Shown: positions 49,349-59,825 of the stretch, piece by piece
Layout of the letters: every line of letters starts with the position of its first letter
How positions within the stretch are numbered: the first letter of the stretch is position 1
Source of the DNA: Pyrenula massariospora
Taxonomy: Eukaryota > Ascomycota > Eurotiomycetes > Pyrenulales > Pyrenulaceae
Assembly (NCBI GenBank): GCA_021030905.1
Contig: JAGFMI010000002.1
Coordinates: 992,001-1,056,000, forward strand
Length of the DNA stretch: 64,000 nt
Direction of reading: 5' to 3'
The notes under the pieces: model-generated
What the model saw: only the letters and a program-made list of their open reading frames with translations
Database searches by the model: none
What the model was told of the DNA's origin: nothing
Translations under genes and position numbers: made by a program

Positions 49349-50263
49349 TCAACAGCATTTCGACTGCAGCCCCGCGATCCCTCCGCCCGCGCCTCCCGAG
49401 ACATCTATGCCTGTCGATCCACCCCCAGTAGCCTGCCCCTGCATCGATGAACTCGAGTCCATCAACCTCTTCTTGATGTCCGCGGCCAGCGAGTAGAATG
49501 CCTTCTCGATGTTGATGTTGCTCTTTGCGCTGACTTCCAGGAACGGGATGCCGAGCTCTTTTGCCAGGTCTTGACCTTGTTGAGTTGAAACGGCTCGCTT
49601 CTCTTCCCAGTCGCACTTGTTGCCGATGAGGATCTTGTTGACGCCTTCTGAGGCGTGCTGTTCGACGTTGGAGAACCAGGTGCGGATATCTGAGGTGGGA
49701 AGGGTGGTTAGCTCGTAGTTCCTCCTGATGTCTCCTCCAGGATGAAATCTTTCAAGTGATTCTTTCTTCTCTTCATATCGCTCCAAACTTACTGTTAAAG
49801 CTTTTTTCATCCGTTACATCATAGCACAACAGTATCCCCATCGCCCCTCGGTAGTACGCCGTGGTGATCGTCCGGAATCTCTCCTGCCCTGCTGTGTCCC
49901 ATATCTGCAGCTTGACGCGCTTGCCGTCCAGCTCGATGGTCCGTATCTTGAAGTCGATGCCGATGGTGGTGATGAAGGAGGGTGTGAAGGAGTCTTCGCT
50001 GAAACGGAGGAGGCAGCAGGATTTGCCGACGCCGGAGTCGCCTATAAGGAGTAGTTTGATCTATAGTTAAAATGTGAGCAGTGCGATCTACTAGGGGTGC
50101 TCGATAGTAAAGATTTGGAGGTAGGAGGGGAGAAAGGAGACAGTGACGTATGTGGTTTGCTGTCTGAACCATGTCGCGGTGAGGAGCGAGGAAGATGGTC
50201 AGAGGATCACGATCTACGAGTGAGTATACTTACCAAAAAATCATAATTCCTGGTTCCAGCCAT
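49349..50263 (-). CDS. sec4: Rab GTPase, Sec4/Rab8 type
   Basis: Three exons (50263-50234, 50060-49793, 49689-49349) close in frame to 212 residues. Start [10 protein letters not shown], then [14 protein letters not shown] with the P-loop at 17-24, effector region around [21 protein letters not shown] at 64-70, [24 protein letters not shown] at 123-126 and EVSAKSN. The C terminus ends SKCC, a double-Cys geranylgeranylation signal. The effector loop and [13 protein letters not shown] match Sec4 (SrgA in Aspergillus), which drives docking of post-Golgi vesicles at the hyphal tip through the exocyst. Secretion of cell-wall enzymes depends on this class. The first exon is just ten codons. Ypt1 is the main alternative, but the [10 protein letters not shown] start and Sec4-like switch region favour Sec4. 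Confidence 0.93.
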
Positions 50264-50862
50264 ACCTGCTGGGGTGGGACTGGGTCGGAAACAAACTTGG
50301 AGGAAGAGGACAGCAGTTGCGGAGGTGCCCTAGCGGGCGATGCCGGGGAAGAAAGATCTTCCAGCTGGCGCTCGTTGATGGGTGTTGTGGGAAGTTGTGG
50401 ATGAGGGACCGCTGGAACTGTGGAAAAATCGAGTCGTTCGTCTACCGGAGTATGAGATTTGGATCGTAGTATTCTTGTGGTGGTATGATGCGATTGTAGT
50501 GCGGGTAAGGCTGCCCGTGGTAGTTGCTGCAGACTGACCGCCTTGGCATAACATGCATAAAAAGCAGGCGTCTAGGCTTACTGGGATTCTCTCTATCTGA
50601 TAACGTGATTGCTTGAAGTCTCAGCAACTGCGTCATAAGGAATAAGCGCCTCAATCAAAAGTTAATGCTCTGTTTGTAAAGTGAATGTCAACATCGCGTG
50701 TCCTAGTGAAATCGTGATTTGTTTTCACCAGCCTCAACTTCTCCTTTGATTGCTCTATGATCTAACAAGGGGTATGTCTCGATATGACTGCTCGAGAAAA
50801 GACACTAGTACACTACATTCGCCTTTCAAAAGCTTTCATCTCTCTAAAACTTCCGACATCCA
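50264..50862. other. Intergenic: Rab promoter side
   Basis: Upstream of the Rab start and beyond the 3' end of the flavin oxidase gene. No coding or RNA signal. Confidence 0.45.
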
Positions 50863-52622
50863 TCAATGGTCGATATCTTGATCCCGCCAGACCGCCCTCC
50901 GGATCTTCTTATCAGCATCCAAAACATCTCTTTCGGTCTCAAGTCCTCTTAATCTCTCAGGTTCGCTAACCGCAAATCTCCACCGGCGAGGCATGTTCTC
51001 TGTTTTCTCTGCATTCTGTGTATTTGCTGGCCGCTCAACATAGCCGTGCTTGGTCACTGGCTCGATGCTCTGGTCAAATTTAAAGAATGAGGTTGGATCC
51101 CAATGCCGCTTCACCCTCTGCAATCTCTCATAGTTTTCTCCATAATAAGCCTCTTGCCAATTCTCCACAGTGTCATCAATATAATTCAGATATGCTGCCT
51201 TTCCTTCAATGGCATGCGGTAGGAAGTTGCGTTTGCACTTTTGCACAAATTCGAACATCTCTTGAGCTTGGTCGGGTTGTGTCCATTGCACCTTGACAGT
51301 GGCGACATATACGCCATTGCGCCAATAGAACGCAGTCTCGTCTGACTTTATACCAGCAGTCGCACCGCCGATGTGGTCCCAGAGAATATGGACGCCGCTC
51401 TTGGGTGTTGATATGTTGGAAATTGTGTCTTTATTGTGGCGTTCGAGAATCTCTGCCGCTTCATACATTAAGTCGAGTATTTTCTGCGTTAGGTTGCTAG
51501 TGATCGAACCCTCTCCAAAGATAAACGAGGTATGGTGATGGTAAACCTTGCACTTGAGATCCCACCCCTCTTGCATAGTAGTCCAGTCGGTCCAGTGCAT
51601 TTCCTTGATATCAGACTTGGGATTGTAAGCACTGATTGGCGCTATAGTTTCCATACAGTCTTCCATATTCCCATTATAAATAATTGTCAGTTGTCCCATA
51701 AGTTTTCCGTTTGAATCAAATCTCAAGATCGCATCAACAGTGAGCTCGTCTGGGCAGGCCATTGCGTTAAAGGTATTCATCATCCCTTTGAATTCGTCTT
51801 CTTGCGCCGGCAAGTCCCAGGAGAGCTGACCGCAGACAACTATCCCATCGGGATCACGCAACTTGTGCATCCTAGATTTGATCTGAACAGTAACCCCAAA
51901 GTTCCCACCCCCTCCACCGCGAACCGCCCAAAACAGATCCCGCTCCTGCTCACCCTCCGAACTGCCAGAAACCGTCACCACCTCCCCCTCCGCCGTAACG
52001 ATCGTCATCTCCAGCACATTATCCACCCCGAGCCCATAACTCCTCGAAAACGGACTCAACCCACCCCCCAGCGTAAACCCGCTCACCCCCACAAACGAGC
52101 ACTGCCCCCCCACCACAATCCGATCCCCAAACTCCCCCCTCAGCAAATCATACGCCCCCTTCCACACCGCGCCCCCCTCCAGCCTCACCACCATCCCCCC
52201 AGCCTCGATGCTCACCCCATCCAAGCCGCCTAAATCCACCACAATCCCCCCCGCATTCAAACAGTACCCCGCGTACGAATGGCCCCCGTTCTTGACCGTG
52301 AGCCGGTACCCATGCCTGCGCGCGAAGCGCACCGTGGCCTGGACGTCGGCGACGGAGTGGGCGAGCACGACCGCGGCAGGGGTGAGCGGGCGGTAGAGCA
52401 GGTTGCCGATGAAGACGGCGGACTCGTAGCGGGCGGTGCCGGGGAGGAGGAGGTGGCCGGTTGGGAGGGCGGTTGAGAGGGGGTGGAAGGGAGCTATGGA
52501 TAGGGGTTTTTAATGATTGCCGGGAGGGGGGGGGGAGCTGCTTTAGATGGGAGGATTGGGTAGGTAGGAGTTTGGGGAATAAGTCTGTGGGAAGCGTTCT
52601 TACTGGATTGGTCTCTTTCCAT
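50863..52622 (-). CDS. FAD-linked oxidoreductase, berberine-bridge-enzyme type
   Basis: Two exons (52622-52604, 19 nt; and 52493-50863) close in frame to 549 residues. The FAD-binding domain starts at STALPTGHLLLPGTARYESA; VKNGGHSYAGYC carries the His that normally binds FAD covalently. GGQCSFVGVSGFTLGGGLSP and WAVRGGGGGNFGVTVQIKS follow. The BBE C-terminal part has NWQEAYYGENYERLQRVKRH and ends the cofactor pocket with WDPTSFFKF. Such enzymes oxidise sugars, alkaloid-like or polyketide intermediates. I see no signal peptide, so it is probably intracellular, unlike many secreted relatives. The long tail after the BBE domain (about 70 residues, polar) is unusual. The tiny first exon with MERDQS is inferred from splice signals; a different upstream start is possible. 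No biosynthetic partners nearby. Confidence 0.85.
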
Positions 52623-53158
52623 GGGTTTACAATGATGGTTTGGGTTTCCGAAAATGGAAGTTTACATCGTGGTAAGCTGATTGGACCGCTCATTCGTAGC
52701 GTATGATATTGATTGTCGTCTCGGTGCCAGTTTAGAAAATAGGAACCGGGGTACATTACTGATTCCTTGGCATATGGTTAAAGCCCGTTGACTTCTAAGA
52801 ATTCTTATGAAGTCTCATTTGTATGTGTAACATGAAGCACTTGGCCATCTGCGATAGGTTCGGAACGCTTCATGTCTATATATCGAATGCCTTTGGTGAA
52901 TACACCGCCTTCATCTCATCGCAATGGCATTCGAATCTGATCCTATTCCTCTTCCGCTATAACAGTCTACATGAACGGATTTTACCGTATCGGAAGAATT
53001 TTCCCCTTGCAATAGCAGTTGAGCATGACAATATCTGGCCATCATCTCGTGCCGTTTATTACTCCCAAATCTTTCATTTATCTCCTTTCCAAGCCAATCT
53101 CAAACGGCACTTCATGTGGAATAGCACTCATTGCCCGCCAGCTTCTCCACACACACTC
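52623..53158. other. Intergenic, no gene
   Basis: About 540 bp between the flavin oxidase start and the profilin stop. Only a chance plus-strand frame opposite profilin exons. Confidence 0.45.
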
Positions 53159-53881
53159 CTAGTATCCCACACCGATAAGATAGTCTGCGAGTTGTTCCAC
53201 TGTATTTGCGGCGGAGCCTGGTTGGACGGTCTCTGGGTAATGTGCAACGAGGATTGCTTGGGTGGTCTTGACAATCACAACACCTTCCTTGCCCTGCTGA
53301 ACTTAGCACCATGAAGCACCACGACATCAATGCATATTTGAGCACATATCATCGTCTAGAGCTCACCTTCTTGCCGTAGAGACTGCGATCATCAGCTTTG
53401 AGCACGACCATTCTCTCCCCCGCAACATGTAAGCCTGTCGACTGTACTTGCTTCGGCGTCGCGGTGTCTTTGTATGCGCTGACAATCTCTTTGATCTCTG
53501 CCGGGGAAACCTGGGGCAGTTGTGATGTGTCAATATTCTCCAAGTCACAAGCACGCTCTAATTTGTATGGCATGATATGTGCCAGCCCCCAAAGGGCGTA
53601 GATTTGAATTCTTGTAGGTGATGGGCCTTGATGGGCCAAATGCGTACCTGGAAGCCCGCACTCGAAGCCCACACACTTGTTCCCTCTGAGTTGAAGATAG
53701 CGGCTTTGTCAATATTGCCAGTGCCGACAAGGCTGCGAGTTGCGGCTGTCAGCGATCGACCTTGGAACGGCTGACGGAGCTCTGGGTAAGAGCAGCGGAG
53801 GGATACCTGGTATCGACGTAGGCTGTGGAGAGTCAGCTCCGTTCGTTCAATTTGCACAAGTCGCTTACCTTGCCAAGACAT
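53159..53881 (-). CDS. pfy1: Profilin
   Basis: Five exons (53881-53869, 53822-53807, 53732-53648, 53510-53367, 53293-53159) close in frame to 130 residues; two of the exons are only 13 and 16 nt. Landmarks are [67 protein letters not shown] and a C-terminal helix [14 protein letters not shown]. All are diagnostic of profilin. The N- and C-terminal helices form the polyproline-binding groove (Trp3, Tyr6). It binds actin monomers and formins and promotes actin assembly at growing tips; it also binds PIP2. Intron-dense 5' halves are usual for fungal profilins. The normal length and complete core indicate a working gene. Confidence 0.95.
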
Positions 53882-54506
53882 GCTGATGTTATTGGGAGGT
53901 TTGGTGTACGATTTATTGAGTTAGGGGATTTCGAAGTCAAAAGATCGATCTAAACGCCAAAGATGATGCAAACGTAGACGCTTGAAAGAGACCTAGCTCT
54001 TGAAGGTGTTGAATGGAGAGTAATAGAGAAGAGAAAAGGTCATCGGCTGTGCTCGAAGGTGAGTGCCGTTGGGTAGCAGCCAAAGGAAAAGCTGGTTGAT
54101 GAGTGCCTGGTAGAGATAGCTTACATGGGTGGGGGTGTTTTGGCATGCCCTTATTTTTCATGCTGCAGCCCCACCATGGCACCATCATCGCACGTCAGGC
54201 ACCGAGGACAAAGCAACCAACCCGGTATCACGCCAATATCTTATCACCAAAGATGTGTTGCTTATTATAACGTTCAAGCCGTAGCTAGAAAACCCTAGTA
54301 TCGCTGCCGCCACCATTTCTAACCCACAGTCTTGAAACGCTGTGCACAGTACCGTCCTGTCCAAGGAAACCCTACCATATCCCTTGCCGTTCATGTAAAG
54401 TCGCCATTCGTAAAACATCTGCGCATCAGAAAGCCTTCGCCTTTAGCCCGATCGTCACCCGTCTGCAAATCATACATAAAACGTCAAAGCCGCTCCTGGT
54501 CAGAAA
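53882..54506. other. Intergenic: profilin promoter side
   Basis: About 625 bp upstream of profilin; contains minus-strand short frames only. No element identified. Confidence 0.45.
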
Positions 54507-56228
54507 TCATACCAAGAACCTCTCCTCTATACTTTTTCCTACTTGAACCCTCCAGACTCTTTCTCCCCCGAATAACCATGCGTCTCCATCATTGCCAAAC
54601 GCGACCTTGCTCACACCGTGATTGTGTCCTTCTGCCCCCTCTTCGTCCACAAGTATCTTGCCAACTAGTTCGCCGGACCCAGACGACCATATCTCTACAC
54701 CTTCTTCGGTTCCGAGGCATAAGTGGCCATACGTCGGGTCGGTAGAGATCCCACCAGAGCTGCCGGTGGTGGGCGAATACACAAAGAGGCGCTTGTTGCA
54801 GAGAAACGGACCAGAGGTTGTTGGCAAATTCGAAGGCGCGGAATGCGACTGTGGAATTCGCGGGGATAGAGGTGATGGCATCACTTCAGTTGGACCCCTT
54901 GACTCGCTTCGGCTTTGACTTCTACTGCTCAAACCGATAGACTTGAGCTGCGGACTAGTTGGCATAAATCGGAAACCGCCAGAATTGGTGTGTGAATTCG
55001 AAGTGCCGTTGGAGGACTGTGTAGAAGAAGAGTTCGAACTCTGATGCTTTCCATTCACTCCATTCGGGCCCCCTCTTGAGATGCTAATCTGGAAAGGCGG
55101 ATTGGTTTGCAAAGGGCTTGGGTGCTGTATGTCGAAAGCATGGATTGAAGTGCCTCCGTACTTGTCTCCAAGTTCTGAGACGTAAAGGACGCTATGGTCC
55201 GGAGAGAGCGCTAGGCCAGCCGGTCTTGACAAGCCATTTGCAACAACACGACAAGCACCCGTCTCGATGTCGAAGCGATATATATTTCCTGACGGAAGTT
55301 GCGGCTTAGGTCGAAAGCCACGCTCGTACCCATAAGCAGGATCAATGAAGTAAAGTGAACCATCTAGAGGGCTAGAGACGACGTCACATGGTGAATTAAA
55401 AGGACGACCGTGGAAATTGTTAAGCAGCATCCGAGGTTTGTGGGGCCGTTTCGTGTCAATATGCACCAGTCCTGCAGGCTCCTTGAGCGAGCCTTGAGCG
55501 CAGATCACAATCCCATTCGAATCTCCGTTAGGGTATACGGCACAGCCGGCGGCCATGTAGCTGCGTTCTGGGCATCGTACTTTGTCCCGTGTAAAGTCTG
55601 ATCTTCCATAGAACTCGATCTTAGTGATTTCTGTTCGTTTGTGAGCTGAGGAAACCGCACTGGGCTCGTTGTCTCGGATGAGATTCGACGTCAGGAATAG
55701 CGTTCTTAATCTTGGAATCCACGCGCCGCCTGAGTGGAAGTACGGAGCTCGAGGATCCGTGATGATTAGATCGAGTGACGGGTTCTCGCCAACGATATTC
55801 GCGAATTCGTCGCTGTACACAACGAAAGGCTGCGTTATTCGTACAGGTAGAGGCACGGTAGGGGAGATGTTACTACATAAATCATTTGATTAGCCTCGTC
55901 TTACCGTATTTAAAAGGTCGTGATAAGGTGCTCACGGGTCCACATTCTGCATGTGTCGGTCAATCCTCTGCCATCTCTTATTCTGTGTCTCTCTCATGAA
56001 AGGCCGCGCAGTTGACGCAGGAAGCTCTGAGACCTCCTCTTGTCCAGGCCGTGGACCACTCTGAAAGGATACATTGCGACTAGCAGTAGGACGCGGACCA
56101 CTCTGGAACGATACGTTGCGACTGGCACCAGGGCGCTTTATTTTTGGGGACAGGGCTCCGTCAGCGGTTTTCGGACGATCCCACATAGACGACGAGGGCC
56201 CCTGAGTGAAGAAAGAGAGGCTAGACAT
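54507..56228 (-). CDS. SMP-30/gluconolactonase-like beta-propeller protein with disordered insert
   Basis: Two exons (56228-55936 and 55872-54507) join in phase 2 to give 552 residues. The N-terminal 95 residues are disordered and carry a near-perfect duplicated motif (ASRNVSFQSGPRP). The SGL-type propeller begins near VYSDEFANIVG. Landmarks are SGGAWIPRLRTLFLTSN, CAQGSLKEPAGLVHID, RPFNSPCDVVSSPLDGSLYF, IDPAYGYERG and ANGLSRPAGLALSPDHSVLY. The Asn/Asp/Glu metal ligands expected of gluconolactonases are plausibly present (N-S-P-C-D). An insert of about 100 residues, Ser/Asn-rich (SSNSSSTQSSNGTSNS and on), interrupts the propeller before the last blades (TYGHLCLGTEEGVEIW). No signal peptide. 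A cytosolic lactonase-like hydrolase is the likely role; the substrate is unknown, and the insert and tail make it unlike textbook members. Confidence 0.85.
56051..56127 (-). repeat. Two-copy 42-bp coding repeat in the SMP-30-like gene
   Basis: Copies at about 56051-56085 and 56093-56127 differ at a handful of bases and encode ASRNVSFQSGPRP twice with 42-nt spacing. It lies in the disordered N terminus, so copy-number change would keep the frame. Confidence 0.8.
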
Positions 56229-57456
56229 AGTCTTCACGCATGGCAAGGAGATGCTGAGGGTGTGCAATAGGAAATATCTCAACGAAAGCTCGTCAGGTCA
56301 ATATCGGTCTCTGCATGCGCAAAAGCAACGCGACCCAGGCCAGTACTTTGCCGCAATACATTTGGCCTCTGACGTACGGGCGTAGCCTGGTGGCGGCCAT
56401 ACCCACCACTACGCCCCAAATCCTTGTCCTTAGGGTGGCATTGGAAAAGGCTCGCGTCGTCAACGACTCGGGTATGATAGAACGGCAACGCAGGTCCAGC
56501 GGCTCAGGCTAGCCATCCGGCCATTCAGAAGCTAGCTGATGAGCCGGCACTGATCCGGCCCTGGTCTACCCCGTTGCTTTTTTCGCACAGAAAGGCGTTT
56601 TTGGGTGAAGCTTTGGTTGGGGGGTGGTTCAAGAAACGGCCCCCTTGACCTATCGTAGTGCATTGCATCAGAGGCACTCGGCCTGAGTGGCCGGGCCAAG
56701 CAAAGGCACGAGCGCCCGTGACATCGCGGAGTCGATCCGTCGGCAGGAGATTCCGCGATATCCGCCTTGATCAGCGTTCTTTTTCGCCTATGGTTGCTCG
56801 CGATAGGAACGTCGGTAGAGATCCAGTCCCAGACTCAATGTGGGAAAAGGTGGCGGAATCGGGGAGTTTGCGGCGTGGACGTTCGACAAAGGACCGAGCG
56901 CGGAGGATTCTGACCTGCCTTGCTGCGGCGATCGATCGCTGCAAAACACACCCAGCACCTGCATACAGAGTCACGGCACGGCGTCCTTCAGCCGAAGATC
57001 ACCACAATGGGGCCAGAGGATAAGATTAAGGCAGCATCTCGTCATCTCCCGCGCATGCGTGCTGTGCTTACTGATGCCGGTATCCTTGGAAACTTGATCC
57101 AATAGAGCAAGACTGAGCCAGCCATGCCGTGGGAACAATACCGGATTTGGAATTGTGTGGTAGCGATCATTGAACGTATTCGATCTATGCTCACTGCCCC
57201 CAGCAACGAGGGCTATCTAACCGATTATCTGTACATGAAGTCATAAAAGCCTGTAGGCCCTCCGCCATGCCATTAACAAAACACCAACACCTTTCAACGA
57301 AGGAGACATTGCAGAGTTCGTCTCATCGCTGGAGCTTTTCATCCTCGATTCACCAGCGCACTATCCAACCTTGCGCATACCAGTGCAAGCCTCGGTTGAT
57401 CCAAGCCGCTTGTAGATCAATTGCGTTCCTGATGCTATAGAATAAAACTACAAACC
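56229..57456. other. Intergenic, no gene
   Basis: 1.2 kb between the SMP-30-like start and the TRP/FLC 3' end. Several Arg/Ser-rich frames on the plus strand show no family match and no splice partners. Confidence 0.45.
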
Positions 57457-59825
57457 TTAGTCATAACCAGCCCCTCTTTGCCACGGACTGCCATTGTTCT
57501 GCTGTCTGAATTGTGACTGCTGATATGGTTGCTGGTATGAATGTGCTGATCCCGTCCTTGCGTATGGAGAGCCACCGTAGCCGGGAGCCGGCGACGCGTT
57601 CTGTGAGCGGCCGTAGCTATAGTCGCTACCGACTGTGCTAGGATTGTACCCTTGACCATACATGCCCCGTGAATCGTAATTTGGTGGTGGCCCTCTTCTT
57701 GCGGAAGGATCGCTTGGAAACATGGGTACGGAATTGTCAACAGGCGATGTCCGTCCGTTTCGGTAGCCGGAAGTTGCTGTTGAAGGTGGATGAGGCACAG
57801 CACTTGCGTCTTGGGCCCGGCTGAGTGAAGACGAAGAGAATGAATCGGCGTCGTCGTCAAACCCACGTGATTTGTAAGAGGTCTTCACATCACCACGGGC
57901 TGTCGCCCCAAGTGCGTCTAATTCGGTAGTAAGCTGAGATTGTGACTTTATAAAAGAGCCACGATCGTCTCGCATTGGTTGATAACGTGTGTCGGGGTCC
58001 TTCGACATGATGGCGTAGACGGCCGCGATCAGTACGAGGACAAGAAGGACTAGAGCGAACAAGGCATTGATGACAAAGAAAACGACACCCATTGCACCGG
58101 TAACAATACCCTATATTCAGTTAGCTAGATACCCATTACGCCAAGCGTCACTGAGCTTACCGGTTGCCCAAAAACAGAAGTAAAGACCAGAAGGAAGATG
58201 ACGTTAAGGAAGTTGATCGCCGCAATTGAGATATTGAACACGTTGGTTTTCTTGTCCATCCATGGTCGTAAGACCGACACTGCAATAAGGAATACGGCTT
58301 CAACAATGACGAGGCCGACTGTCTGAACAACATCTTTGCTTTGCGCGAACGCAATGAAAATCGATTTGACCAAAATATAGGTCAGGAACGGAACCACGAA
58401 GTAGTATGCAGTGGCCCGGTACTGTACGTAGAGGAAACCCCATCGGTTGAGGCATGTAGGATCCGAGTATAGCATGTAAGCTGGGTTCTTGTGCATCGTC
58501 ACCGAGCGCTTCGCAAGCCGTACCACCTTGAGAGAGGCCCAACCAAGGGTAAGCACTATGGAGACAAAGACCACAATGGCAAGAATAACCTCAGCCGCAG
58601 AGTCCCGCTGGGTCAGCTCCCACAAACACAGAACACACATTTGAGGGAAACCGATCAAGGCAATTCGGAAGAGGATGCCCCGAAGAACGATTTTCCAACC
58701 GTTCCTAAACTCTTGAAATTTGTCGCCTTTAATCCAACCGTGCTTCGCTCCGAGTTCGCAAAACCCCTTGAAGCCGCAAACAAGGATGCCGACGAAGAAC
58801 AGGAAGACGATAAAGAAGATGAAGCCGGTCATGAAGATATTAGTGCGTTCAATGTTTGCTCTGAATCCAACACGATCGATACCTCGCACCACGATCACCT
58901 TAGTATTTTCGGCAACCTGTGACTGCGCATTTGACCGCTTAACGAGTTGGTCGTGAGCTTCGAGGAACATTCTATGAACAAATTCGAGAGATCGCTTTTG
59001 AACTTGAACCGAAGTAGTGGCGAGAGTGGAGAGCAGGTTTGAAGGCGTTCCACCTGTCGCTCTTTGGTACCACGTGCATATCGACTGGAGAAACCCAACT
59101 CGGATGATACCCATGGTCCACTGGAAGTTCTGAGTCCAGGAAGAGACTATAGGTGGCAACTTGACTGAGGTCATGCCAATCATCGCTTGAGCCTGGAAAA
59201 AACCAAACAGAGACATTGCATTCGCAGCAACGTGGGCGGCCGTGTTTGAGTGTCCAAGACCAGACGTCACGGCAGAAGCAATCAAACCCATGCCAGCTAT
59301 GACAGCTGTGGCCCACCCAACAGCCTTTTGATAAACAGTCTTGCCATTTGACAATTCAGCTTCCACACAGGCGATGGTGTTGTCAGTATTCGTCTGGTTA
59401 ATATAGATCCTAACCAATCCATCCAAATCCGGAACACCAAAAGCGATGCCTGGAATTCTGTTTATCACATCATCCGGGACGTTGATATTGAAGTCAATGT
59501 TGATTTGACCAGTTGACATTGGGCAAAGTCCATCGAGATTCGAGGCACAAGGATCAATCGTTTGAGTCAAAATCTTCAAGCCATAGGCGATGACTTGGGC
59601 TTCTGCCGTAATGTTCCCTTGGATGGAAGAGACACCAATAACGTCAAAATGGATGGTATTGTTATCAGGTGTGAAGGCGACATTGAAAAGAGTCGCTGAA
59701 AAGCCCGAGTTGTCCTGGCAAGGGTTGAGCGATTTGGATTCGATGAGTCGCTCAGCGGACGATAAAGGAGCAAAGGTGAATATGGAAGCGAGAAGGGTGA
59801 TGTAGGGGGACGGTGACCACCTCAT
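57457..59825 (-). CDS. TRP/FLC-family membrane protein (flavin-carrier, ML-like domain)
   Basis: Two exons (59825-58161 and 58110-57457) join in phase 0 to give 772 residues. A signal peptide (MRWSPSPYITLLASIFTFAP) leads into an ML-like lumenal domain with paired Cys (NPCQDNSGFSATLFN, DPCASNLDGLCPM). About nine membrane helices follow, including GWATAVIAGMGLIASAV, IFMTGFIFFIVFLFFVGILV and VILAIVVFVSIVLTLGW. The motif RYFxxxxP-like region is represented by YRATAYYFVVPFLTYILVK. The last exon adds one more helix and a 170-residue cytosolic tail rich in Ser/Gly/Tyr (YGRSQNASPAPGYGGSPYAR). Yeast Flc1-3 and related fungal TRP-like proteins act in ER/vacuolar calcium release, haem/FAD handling and cell-wall integrity. 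The domain order and length match FLC2 relatives best. Whether it conducts calcium here is inference. Confidence 0.9.

Noticed and set aside
51802-52233. Plus-strand 143-codon His/Pro-rich frame
   Set aside because: Antisense shadow of the GC-rich FAD-binding domain.
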